A stretch of 64,000 bases of DNA from Hevea brasiliensis (GCF_030052815.1 NC_079502.1:37626050-37690049), one strand, 5' to 3'. Counted from the stretch's first letter, positions 49,891 through 62,314 are shown. Numbers and translations: made by a program. The notes: generated from the letters alone by a model not told the origin.

Positions 49891-52534
49891 TGTCACACCT
49901 TACCCCTCCGTAAGGTATAACATGATCCCATAGTACGCCTAATGAATTATCGAACTTCTCCTACTGGTAACCCATTAAATATACTACAAGGGATTTTAAA
50001 ACAAATTTCCATTCATTTCTAATGTGGTGGGTAATTTTGAACAGGTATTAAAAACCTTTAATTGGCACTAAGTCATAAATCAAATTATTATTTATGACAA
50101 ACTTTTCACAAATTTTTCATAAATTTCGGCTATAATTTGAGAAAACAGTTCTTCAACACCTATGAAAAACACTCCCAATATTTGATTTAACCACAACTTC
50201 AGTAATTTCAATATCATCTCACAAGTCAATACCATCAAACTCAAGTTGAATTAAACCAAACGCTGAAATATCTCACTTCATTCTCGTAAACTCAATTATA
50301 AAGAAATTAATTCATCCTTCACAAACCTTAGAAAGAAATTTAAATATTACATTTAGTGGGGTAATAAAATTAAGTTTCAAAAATATACGGGTAAATAAAA
50401 TTGTAAATTAATATTACAATACTTTGCATTTTATTACATTCCAAAATAATATTACAAAAGAGTTTATACAACTGCTCGAATGAAATTACACACATATAAT
50501 TACATAATTACATCAAAACCTAATGTACAAAGATATATCTATGTTTTACCTGAAAATAGTCCCAATTCGTATTCAAGTGGTCTCACTCAGTTGCTCTATA
50601 TTTTCTTTCACCTGCGATAGCATACAAAGCTATTGCTGATCGGTGAACTCAGTGGTGCACAAACTAATAATTTAAAACTTAATACAAGTTATGCTTTGCC
50701 AAACCATAACAAATAAAAATTTGAACATTTTTAAAATCTTCAAAATTCATGACACCCAAAAACCAATATTATGAATCACGTAAATTATTCATTTGAATAA
50801 CCTTTTGATCAAATAGTAACAGTTTATCCACAATTCTTTTAAATTATAAAACAATATAACATTTTTCAATCACTGACAAATATTTATTTCGATCACAATT
50901 TATCAATTTATCATAATTTAAAGAATGTTGAAAATATTCACACAGCTTAGAGCATGGCACTAAAATAATGTCGAGTTGTATACTATGACAAAGCCAATTC
51001 TCCCAATAACCAAAGGTTAAAGGGGTATACACGGGCTAGCTAGCAAAGATGAGTACTCATTCAATTCTTCCTCAACTGGCACACACCTTAACACTTCAAC
51101 TAGAGTGGGAATTCAATTCATCCCATTAGACAAGCTAATGAGGAATTCGATCACATTGCCATGCTAACTATGGTTTCAAATCATATTCAAAATAATTTCT
51201 ATTCACAAAAAGTATTCACAAATCACTAAACATATTTAATCATTGTAAATTCATGCACAATATTGACAATACCTCAAATGTACAATTCACAATTTATAAT
51301 TCTCAAACCAAGCAATAAATCCTTAAATGCATAGGAGAAAACATAATTAAATCATATAAAGTCATTCAATAAATTAAAGTTCTTGTACACAAGAGAAAAT
51401 ACAATTATCAAGTTCATTCAAAATCCATTATAAATTTAAAACATAAAAATAAGCTAGTTGTGCACAAACCTCTTATCTAAGCTTGTCTTGGTTTAATTCC
51501 TCCTCCTTCCTTGGAGGGCTTCTTTCCCAATGAAACACATAACTAAAGTGTTTCAATATCTATTCAATTTATTTCTAATTAATAAATTCAATAATTAAAT
51601 TTTGTATACTTAATTTATCCACTAAGATTTATAACTTTTGGGTTCTTTGCAATTGTTGTATTTGTGGTTACTATTCACTTTACTATTCAAGTCAAAATAT
51701 TGACTTTTTTATACTTAAAGGGTATACTAGTTCTAATTATACTCACATACCACATTTTGGATTACAAATGTGTTGACATTGATTGCCAATTGAAATTCAA
51801 AATTACCAAAGTGGAAATTCTAAAATTTCAATTTTAAGTCACTTAGTTCTACTGTTCCATTAGAACTTCTACTGTTCCATTAAAATTTCAAAGTTGTTCC
51901 TATTGTCTTAGCTTTAATGCCCTTTTTGAATAACTCCATTTGGAGTTTTGTAGCTCAAGTTATGGCCATTTAACCATAACTGGCCGGATTGGTCAATTCT
52001 AGAATTCTGGGCAAATTTAGGGTTCTAGCAGTTTTGGTGACCCAACTTTGGTTGGCAATTTTACTAGGTTATGGTCAGAATTTTGGATTGTGTTCTTCAT
52101 TATAGTTGTTCTACTATGTCATGGCTTTCCAATGGTATAAAAATCAGGTCATTTGGACCTTCCTACACCATGTTATGACCATTTGAACATGTGCTATTCA
52201 TATGGTCAGTTTTGCCTAGTGCCTGTACCTAATCCGGATTTAACTTAATTTTATCTAAACTTGTGATCAGTTTTAGGGCAAGGTTTTTGCATGAAAATTG
52301 TTGCCTTGGGTCTTAATTCTCATTTCCAATTGGTCTCACACCAATTGGAGTAACAGAATTCCAGTTATACTCATTTGAATGGGCAAGGGTCAAGCTGCCA
52401 GCATTAACCCCTTGTACATTCACCATTCTATTCCAATTCTAACCATTCAAACACACTCTATTTCACACCAATTCACCATTTTAATTCTCAATTAGGCCAA
52501 ATTGCATCAATTACCAAAATCTCTAATTTTTCCC

Positions 52535-55500
52535 TGCGACACCCTTTACCCGTCTACAGTATAGCCGAGCAAGATATGCCACACAGTGTACCGGAACACT
52601 ATATTTTATCTCAATTATTTTTATCCTTCCTTAATTTATTTCTTCATGTTTATGAAGTGAAATTTGTGAAATTTAACTCATTTAAGTCATTTATTAAAAT
52701 TATAAATTCATTTGAGATTTCGAAAATTTTATAGAAAATCTGATAGAGTACTGGCTAAAAATGAATAAAACAGTTCTTTGGAACCTGTGAAAAAGACTTC
52801 TAATACATTTTCAACCATTCTCAAACTCCATTACATCAACATAATCTCAATATTCCTCAACCATTTCTCAAAAATTCCTCTACTTATCATTCATTCATTT
52901 CACATGATAATCATGTACCAATCATAAATAAATACTAAATTTTCATTTATAAACACAAATTACAAATATTTGCATTAATACCAAAAATATATTTACATGA
53001 GTTTCAACTATACATGATAAAACAAAAGTTTAATTACAAAATACAAACAGTACAAAATACCAAAATGGGACCTAGTGTCCTACCAATGCATTGTAGTCTG
53101 TGAGTTGACATTGATACTATGCAGAATTGTGAACGGCCTTACCCAGTCTGTGGTCTGCTAGGCTCTCTATCAGTCTCTCCAAAACCTACGCGTGACAAAA
53201 AGCAACACGCTAAGCAATAATGCTTAGTGGTGCCAATGATAAAATAAAAAAAAATAAAAAGAAAATAAATATGTAGTGTATAAGCTAATTTTTCATATAG
53301 ACAATTTATTTGTAAGATTATTCATATGGCGTTGTTTATATTAGTTATTTACTTAAATTTATCCATTTCCAATTTGGTTGCCCAAATAACCAATACTGGA
53401 TGAATGGACTGGATAAACAGGTAAATTGACACTGGATACCAAGTACCTCAGACCCTCACACCATCGATTACAATGTGTCTCTCAATGTGCAATAGAACAG
53501 CTAATAAGCTGTAATAAACATTGGGCACAATGCCTAGTATCACACTGATATCAGAATTGCTAAAAGCTATAAAATCACAGAATGGCATAATGCCATGTAC
53601 AGTACTGCTAGGTAAACCCTATTGACATGCCAACCTATCCAAACCAATCTTGCTAGGTGTACTAGGGCACATTACAAAGTTTTTCATTGAATTTTTATGT
53701 TATACTTGTAAGGTTACTATTCATTTTACTATTTAGGTCAAATTACTGACTTCCCAATGCATACTAGTTACATGAGTCCTAATCACATAAATTTACCACA
53801 TTTTGGTTCCCAAAAGTGTTGGCTTATTTGCCAATCCATACATCTAACCAATGGAGAATAAATCAAAATTTCAGTTTTTGGCTGCTAGAGTTCATTGTTC
53901 TATTAGGCCATTCTACAATGAGAATTTGGCCAAGTGTTCTCAATCAAAGTTGTTCTTTATTGTGTTTAGTTACATTTCACTTTTTGAATCACCCCATTTG
54001 GAGTTTTCTAGCTTAAGTTATGGCTATTTCACTATAACTGGTTGGATTGCCTTTACCCAGAATTTCTGGGCAATTTTTTTTTTTTTTTGTTCTGCCAGAT
54101 TTGGTAATTCAACTTTGGCTAGCAATTTCATTTAGTTAAGTCCAAAATTTGAGTTTGTGTTCTGCATGAAAGTTGTTCTAATTTACCTAAGCTTTTAATT
54201 GATGTAAATTTCAAATCAATTGGACCTTTCTACATTGAGTTATGACCAAATGAATGAACACTGTTTATTTAGTCATTTTACCCAAGCAGAATTGGTGCTA
54301 CCCGGATTTGGTTGATTTTTAGGGCATCCTATGTTTGTTTTCTAGATAGGTTTCCTCCATCAAAGTTGTGCCATTATATGTCTAATTTCATGTCCAATTG
54401 GCCTTGCACCAATGGAACCTACACAACTCATATTATAGCTGCCCGAACTTGCTGGACTCACATATAGTCCTGCAGGGCACTCAAGGCAGCACACCTAACC
54501 TCAAATCCAAAGCTACAATTCACTTCATTTCCTACTCAAACACAACCAAATGATCACTAATTGACCATTAAAATATTCATACACTATTGTATGAGCAAAC
54601 CCTAGTTTTGTTCAAACCCTAATTTGTTAAAATTACAAATCTCATGTAAGTTCATTGAATTTCAATTCTATTAATATATACACTTTAAGTAACATAAATA
54701 TACAAGTTTAATTTAATCAAATTCTTCAAAACCTTAACCCTCTCTAAGGGACCGAAATTTTCACTTCCTCTTTAAGCCTAGATTCCTTTCCTTTTGGACA
54801 AAATTTTAACTTCCATCAACTCATTTGCAAGATTCAAATAACAATTTTAAGGTTTCATGGCACATACCTCTCTTATGGAAATTCCCAAGCTCCCACAACT
54901 TTAATTTTTCTTCTTCTTCTTGCTCCTAAAGTGCTATAGAATAAATTTTTATGTTTGGAAGGTAGGAAATTATGGTAGAAATTGGAGAGAATCAAGCTTG
55001 AGAAGAAGAAATGGGAGAGCTCTCTACCCCCATGGTGGTTCGGCCTAAACACCCAAGGAAGAAGATGAAACTCAATTTTGTTTTATTTATTTCCTTCTTA
55101 TCTTTTTATATATGTTTGTCTTATTTTTATTGGTTAGTAATTTTAATTACATCATTATGAGGTCATTATTTGACTTTTATTTTCATTTATTTTATTTACT
55201 TTTCTTTTCTTTGCTACTCATTTTTAATTTAATCTTTACTAATATCTATTCATTTTTTTCTGTCATAATAATTATTTACTTAACTGGACAAGTTGGTCAA
55301 AAATCATCCCTGAAGAGGAAATGACCAAAATGCCCTCCGTTTGGCTTATCGAGCTAAAATCGTCTATACCAATCTAAAAATTTTTCTAAGCATTTTCTTA
55401 GCATTCTAATGCCATCGAAACTTAATGACTCTTCTCTGGAGTCCCAAAAATTATTTCATAAATTTTTTCTCTGCTTTAGGGCATCTAGCTGCGAAAACCA

Positions 55501-55718
55501 CAACTTCCCACTAGATTACCAATCGCTAGGGCACTGGCTCATTTAACTTGGTTGTATTTTATTTCTAAAATTTTTCCTTAATTTTTCTTATTAGTATTTG
55601 AATTATTTATGACTCCTCACTCTAGTCTAAATATTTTTCTAGATGTTCTAGCTGTCCGGACCAACACCTGTCACCGGAATAAAAGAATGTACGGAATTGC
55701 TACAGTGAGGATGTTACA
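52535..55718 (-). mobile_element. Solo gypsy LTR J (F type)
   Basis: A 3,184-bp LTR begins TGCGACACCC and ends ATGTTACA, with target duplication TTCCC at 52530-52534 and 55719-55723. Its sequence follows the F LTRs. It has no internal region. Confidence 0.92.
53190..53227 (-). promoter_or_regulatory. LTR stem-loops HP2 and HP1 (in J)
   Basis: HP1 arms CTAAGCA (53210-53216) and TGCTTAG (53221-53227) pair perfectly around a 4-base loop, followed by TGGTGCC. HP2 has GCGTG (53190-53194) and CACGC (53206-53210). The order on the coding strand is HP1 then HP2. Confidence 0.6.
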
Positions 55719-56872
55719 TTCCCCCAAATTTTTAATTGCCATAAACCCTAATTTCTCTAATCATCACAATTCCATGAAATTTGATGTCACTTAGCATACC
55801 AACCATACATATTACATTATTTATGTTCTAATTCATGTTTAATTTAAATAAAAACCATCAAAACCCTAAGTACCATGGCTGGCCGAAATTTACACCAATG
55901 TTTTCTTGTATAGTTTTCTCAATTTTTCATGTTATCTCGACTCAATTTCACTTAAGCTCAACTAATATACAATCAATCATGCTTAAAAGAACTTACCTTT
56001 ACTTGAGCCTTCAAATCTTCAAATTCTTCTCTAATTTCTTCATTTTTCTGCTCCCAATCTTTTCTTGGAGTTCAATTTGAGGGTTTCTTTAAATTTTATA
56101 AGAGATTTATGAGATAAAATCAAGCTTTGAAAGCTTGAATTGTGTTGTTAATGGAGGAAAGTTGAGAGAATTTCTTAAGAGAGAGAGAGGCGGCAAAATG
56201 AGGTGCAAGAAGACCAATTTACTTTTTAATTTTTGTCTTATTTTTTGTAATATTTATGCAACATTTTCATATTTTAAAATTATAATATTAAAGAGGTCAT
56301 GCTTGCATCATCATTATGATGTCATAATTCTTTTAAATTTAATTTTCTTTTCCTTCTTTTTCCACAAACCTCTTCATTTCTAATATGTATTTCATAATTT
56401 TAATTTCTTACATTTTATTGGACATTTAGGCCAAGAGTCACCTCTAAGGGTGAATTGACTAAATTGCCCCTTACTGGTCTGATCCGATTTTCCAATAACA
56501 CTGTATTGCTTCCTGAATCCTAGTCTAATTATTTAACCTTGTTCTTAACTCTTTTCTGTGGTTTTCACAATTCCCATAGCTTTGTAATTATTCTTAGGCC
56601 TGGTGTGTCACAGTGTCCCACTCAAAAATAGGGCATGACTGGTCTCGCACTCACTTCCCGTTTCAGTCAACCATTGTTATGGCCTTGGCTCTTTTAACCC
56701 ATTATGTTTTGTTTTCTTGATTTCTACTTTACCTTCATGTAATGACTATTAAGTTTCATTCGTGGCTTTTCTAAATGACTTAAATATGGTTTTACACATC
56801 TTGGCTATTCGGATAGACATTGGTCACCGAAATAGTAGACTATACGGTACCGCCTAATATGAGGGTGTTACA

Positions 56873-56944
56873 CTAATTATTACTGGTTGGCAAGCATCAA
56901 AGAGAGGATTAAGGGTTGCCTATGGTGATCTTGGTGGAGCTTGT
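56873..56944. other. 72-bp segment outside any recognised repeat
   Basis: It lies between the end of the LTR of I and the start of LTR K and matches nothing else I recognise in the window. It has higher GC than its neighbours and an open frame across it on the plus strand. It could be a scrap of the pre-insertion target or of another element. No function is assigned. Confidence 0.5.
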
Positions 56945-57559
56945 TGTCACACCCTACCCCTCTGTAAGGCACAACATGATCCCATAGTATACCTAATGAA
57001 TTACCAACTTCATCTACTGATAACCCATTAAATACACTACAAGAGATTTTAAAACTTTTCTTACTTCTTTTTACAGTGGTGAGTACTATTTACAGGTGTT
57101 AAAAACTTTTTTTAACTGAAGTGAAACAGTTAACACATTTGAATTATTAGTAATTTCTGTAAAAATTTTGGCAGAGTGCCATTTGTATTTTGCATAAAGC
57201 AGTTCTTCAAAAACCTGTAAAAAGCACTTCAAATATATTTCTCAATCTCAAACTTCAACATTTAGTCAACTCAAATCCACAATAATTTTTCAATATTTCC
57301 AAAGGCTAAAATAAAAGAAATAGAGTACAAATTTTACAAGCCAAAATAATTCACAATTTATTTTACAACTTCAATGTACAATTTTAATTTACAACTGCTC
57401 AAAACCAATAACACTATATACATACAGTGAACATACATTACAATACAAAATGCAAACTATGGTATATTCAATATACCCGATGATCTCTCAGTGTAGTACT
57501 AGCAGCCTAGTCTCACGCTCATCAATCTATCTACTGCGATAAAGAATGAAAAGCTATCG

Positions 57560-57612
57560 CTGAGTAAGATTTACTCAGTGGTGCACAATAACAATTGAAA
57601 TGCCATATATAA
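57560..57612 (-). promoter_or_regulatory. Predicted core promoter and HP1 (K)
   Basis: HP1 arms CTGAGTAA (57560-57567) and TTACTCAG (57571-57578) pair perfectly. TTATATAT (57605-57612 reversed) lies 26 bases upstream on the coding strand, the same arrangement as in D. Confidence 0.55.
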
Positions 57613-57684
57613 ATCTTTTATTGACAATTCACAAATCAAATAGTTCACAATTCCATTTCACAATTTACAAAGTTCATATAACAC

Positions 57685-57925
57685 AAATTTGATTAAATAA
57701 CTGAGTAACACATTTTTGCCAATCAATAACACAATTTGATCAAAGAACTGAACAATACAATTTTGCCAATCAATAACACAATTTGATCAAATAACTGAAT
57801 AACACATTTTGCCCATCAATAACACAATTTGATCAAATAACTGAATAACACTATTTTGCCAATCCATAATACAATTTGATCAAATAACTGAATAATATAG
57901 TGTTGCCAATCAATAACACAATTTA
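57685..57925 (-). repeat. 47-bp tandem repeats in K
   Basis: About five units contain AACACAATTTGATCAAA and TTGCCAATCAAT. The D LTRs have about three units. Confidence 0.85.
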
Positions 57926-60846
57926 GGCCATGACACAGTTTTTCCGCACATGCCGTGTTGTACACCACGACAAGACACACTCACCCCAATAATCGAAATC
58001 AATGAGGGAGGAAGCTAGCTATATAATGAGTACTCATCCACACTCACCTCAGACTGGCAAGACAAAGAGGGAGCAACATAATCACACTCACCCCAGACTG
58101 ATAAGTTAAAGAGGGAGGAATATATCACACTCACCTCATAAATGGAGGAGGAACATAGTAACAGTGTCATGCCAAGTGTGAATCAAAACAATTTCAAATC
58201 ACAATATTTCATACAAACAATAAATCACATTTTATCTCAAAATTTCCATTTGCAAATTTGGCAACACAATAATTTTCAAATAACATTCCCAAAACCAAAA
58301 CATAATTTATTCAATTCACAACAATGCTTAATACTTGTGGAAATACCATTTCACAAAGCTAAATTCATACATACTATAACAATTTCAATAATCATTGAAT
58401 TAAATCCAATGCTTCTTAAACATAATACATAAGAAAAATATGTCATTTAATCATATGAAATATTCATAACAAAATCAGTTAAAAACTAGTTGTGCACAAA
58501 CACAATTTAAAACAATAACATACAAATAATCATAATTTACTTCAATTAAAAATTCAAAAGAAATAACTATTGTGCACAATCCTCTGATATATGCCTCTTG
58601 GCTCTGACTCAGTGTTTCCTTCCCCTTCCCTGAGTCTTTGCTAACTGAGAAATACAATTTGAAATGTTTCAGTACTCATTTAAACTGTCTATAAGAATAA
58701 AACTTAATACTTAATTTATTGAATTCTATTATTTTCTTAGTCAACCTAAGATGTCGACCCTTGATGCATTCTAGGTGAATTAGGTTTTAATGTTACCAAT
58801 ATGTCACATTTGTAGCCTTTTAGTTTTGGTACATGTTACTAAATTCATTTCCATGTATATTGCATTTTATTGCAATTTGTCGGATTCCGGTATACAAATT
58901 TGACCTAACCGGATGACCTAGTTCCCTTGGTTTTCGGGTTTCAATCAAAACTACAAACTTGTAGATCTATGTCTTATTGCACGCGGGGCAAAATTTCAGG
59001 TCATTCTGAGTTTACTAGACCAAGTTATGGTCATTTTACTATTGTTGGTCATAATGTACCAAAATTGGTCACTTTAGGTCATTTTAGGTCACTTTTGGTT
59101 CGGCCAGTTTTTGGACCCGAACTTGTGCAAGCTATTTGGCTTGCTTATGATCATTTCTGGGCTTTGGTGTCTTCATAAGACTTGTAGATATATGTCTCAA
59201 CTATTCATGGTAAAACTTTCAGGTCAATTGGACCTGTTTTGAGTGAGTTATGGCCAAAACACTAACTGCTATCCAAATAGTAAATTTTCAGGCCCTAAAT
59301 GCACTAATCCAGATTTGGTCATTTTTCAAGTTACCTTCCAAGCAGAATTTTGGTAAGCTTCCTTCATGAAAGTTGGCACTTTTTGTGCCTAGTTTCACCT
59401 CCAATTGGTCTCATACCAATTGGAGCCACACACTTAAGGTTCTAGGCCAAAATACACACTGCCCTATTGCACCTTGTCCATCACTCATCAAAGGATACAT
59501 GTAACACTTACCAATTTACACATTCATGCCAATTATGGTTTGTACCATAACCTAAACATATTTCACAATACATTTTTTGTCATTTTGGCAGCTTATAATC
59601 ACACTCAATATGCACCTTATAGTACAGAATTTATCAAGTCCAAATTACACACAATTTAACTACACAACCTAGCTCATATATATGTCCAAACTCACACCTT
59701 CATACACATGTACAAGCTGCCATAACAAGCACCATAATTCAACAATAAAATGCCCTAAACCAAACCATGAACAACATTTTTTTGGTCCATACTTCAAGCT
59801 GCCGATTCATACATCTCTCTCAATTAATTTCCAAGCTTCCAAAATCAAGTGTACATTCACAATATACTTAGTATACATTATCCAATTTATTCCTACACAT
59901 ATAAACACTTTATCAACACCTTAATCTACCATTTACATGCAAAGATAAACTGCCCTTAAGGAGTTTCCATGGCTGCCAAAAATATACATCTCCCTTAGAA
60001 CATCAAACTCCAAAAATCTCTCCACAATTCAAATACCCATAACATCCTTACAAACTTTAATGAAGCAATAATCAAAAATACATACTTACTACTTTGGAAA
60101 CTCTTCAAAACCTTGATTAAACTTGATCTTCTTGTTGCCTATGTATTGCCCAAGGTGTATGGATCACTTTTAATGAAGGTACTTATAACAAATTATGGCT
60201 TGAAAGTGATGAAATGGGAGCATGTATCATGGCCGGCCATGGAGGATTTGAAGAACCTTGAATCAGCCATGGATGAGTGAATAAAGAAATGAAATGTTGA
60301 AGTGGTGATTGCTATCCTCTTATGGGTATTTATGCCCCCACTGTCATTTTAATATTCAATATAATATTTAAACTTTATTATTTTTAATTACATCCCCCAT
60401 ATTTCCTTTATTTACACTTCATATTTAATTTCTTATTTTCATGAAATTTTAAAATTTAATACCACTTATTTTTAATGGACATTTAGGTCAAAAGCCAACT
60501 CTAGATGTCAAATGACCAAAATGCCCCTCTTCGGGTCAATTTCAGACTTTTTCGGTGCTACCGATTTACTCCTTGTACCGCCGATTTCTTTAATTTTTGT
60601 TTTCCTTTTATACTGACTTAGTAATTTTTTTCTTGGACATTTCCCAAGTGTAATATCATTTAATTTTAATGGACATTTAGGTCAAAAGATAACTTGGGAT
60701 ATCAAATGACCAAAATGCCCCTGTTCGGGTTGCATTCCCGATTTTTTGGTAATACCGAGTTTTGTCATTTTCTCGATTTCTCACTTTTCTTTGTACTAAT
60801 TAATTAATTTTTCTTTGATATTTCTAATGGTATTTATAATTCAATA

Positions 60847-61332
60847 GACATTTATTTATAATCGAGCAGAAAAGCCATAGGAAGTATTGCTAAACTCGTC
60901 CCTTCTTGGCATGCCAATCTATCAAATCCATAAGCAAATGTCTAGGCATGCATGGGCAATTTAACATATTTAATCAATCAATGTTTTTAGTATTTGGTCA
61001 CATGTATCATTCTAATCATACTGGGAACATAAGTCCCAATCATATATTCACATAGTATACATGTTCATCAAACCATTAATGTTACATACAAATTATAATT
61101 CAAGTCACTTTGGACTGTTTCATGAATTTTCATAATTGGTACTTTAAGTTCTCCCATAAATTTGGCCAAGAGGTAGAATCAATTTGGCCATGCTTTCTTC
61201 ATGAAAGTTGTAGGTCTATGTCTTACGTTTAAATTGGCTTCAAAATTTCTCAATTTGCATTTTTGTAGCTCAAGTTATGGCTATTTTACCAAAATTGGTC
61301 TAGTGACCAATTCTGGTTTTAGGTTTATTTTT
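60847..61332. mobile_element. Rearranged LTR fragment
   Basis: The sequence resembles the middle of LTR A on the plus strand (the GGCATGCCAA tract near 60918 matches that near 2278, and ATGAAAGTTGTAGG is a group motif). It is joined abruptly to K on the left and to a plus-oriented LTR piece on the right. No element ends are seen. Confidence 0.6.
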
Positions 61333-62314
61333 TCCTCCCTCTCTAGATTACCACTTGAGGTTGTAGATCGGATGAGTACTCATTAGCTAGCTAGCCACCT
61401 CCCTCATTGATTTCGATTAGTGGGGTTGTAGATTGCTTTGTCGTGGTGTACAATGTGGCATTGATCAAAAATTTTGTATTATGGCTTAAGTTGTGTATGA
61501 ATTGGCAACACTGTGTTTATTAAATTATTTGACCAAAATTGTGCTATAATGAGTTTTCATAATTTGTGAAATGTGATTGTGATTTATCAATGAATGTTTT
61601 AAGTGCTGCATTTTGAATTTTTATTGTGCACCACTGAGTATTTTTATACTCAGCGATAGCTTTTTTTGCTATTGCAGATAAGGGCAAGGAAAAAATAGCA
61701 GGGTGAGCTGCTGAATTGACAAGGACTTCACTGATCATTTTGTACGGGTATTTGTTTATACCCTTATAGTTATTTGATGTAAATATTATAATGTCATATG
61801 TATTAATGTAAAGTTGAGCAATTGTACAGTAAATTGTAGCATTGTTATTTTAAATTTTATTTTTGTGAATTAAGATCTATATTTGTAAATTAAGTACTAT
61901 AAGCAATGTGAATGAATTTATGAAGTATTTGAGATGACAACTTTGGTTGAATTGTGGACTTAAATTGAATTGTGTTGACTTGAGTCATTTTGGTGGTTGG
62001 GAGTTGTGAAAACAATTATTGGAAGTGTTTTTACAGGTTTTTGAAGAACTATTTTCTCAAAATACAGACGACACTCTGCTAAAATTTTTCCAAAAATTAC
62101 GTAAAAATAAAAATAGACAAAAATTTTTACTAGTTTTGAAACTTCAATTTAATGTTTTTAATTCGTACTAAAATGCTCACCACTTCCTAAATGTAAGAAA
62201 ATGATTTTAAAATCCCTTGTAGGATACTTAATGAGTTATCGGTAGATGGAGTTCGGCAGTTCATTAGGTATTCTATGGGATCATGTTATGCCTTACAGAG
62301 GGGTAAGGTGTGAC
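61333..62314 (+). mobile_element. 3' part of a plus-oriented gypsy LTR
   Basis: It follows LTR H from the repeated-word region to the end, GGTAAGGTGTGACA at 62314. The repeated word here is GGTTGTAGAT (61359 and 61424). HP1 (61634-61653) is a perfect 8-bp stem and HP2 pairs GCGATAGC with GCTATTGC (61653-61675). It interrupts the gag-pol frame of element L. Confidence 0.8.
61634..61675 (+). promoter_or_regulatory. LTR stem-loops HP1 and HP2 (61.6 kb)
   Basis: HP1 arms CTGAGTAT and ATACTCAG flank a T4 loop (61634-61653). HP2 pairs GCGATAGC (61653-61660) with GCTATTGC (61668-61675), one wobble. TGCACCA precedes HP1. Confidence 0.6.

Larger units (their letters stand above)
49891..56872 (-). mobile_element. 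Element I 5' LTR, split by J
   Basis: The LTR begins TGTCACACC and ends GGTGTTACA. Segments 49891-52534 and 55724-56872 give 3,793 bp net, the size of C and D LTRs. The PBS at its left edge fixes minus orientation. It is the oldest recognised layer here since F sits inside its element. Confidence 0.85.
56945..60846 (-). mobile_element. Gypsy LTR K, D type, truncated
   Basis: It begins TGTCACACCCTACCCC like C, minus orientation, and follows the D 3' LTR in reverse. It carries four CACACTCACC words (57974, 58036, 58081, 58124), about five 47-bp units, one 81-bp unit, and the paired palindromes at 59375-59423. Near 60450-60690 about 190 bp is present twice in diverged form. The expected coding-sense start of the LTR is missing beyond about 60846, so no terminal GGTGTTACA or target duplication is seen. 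Confidence 0.82.
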
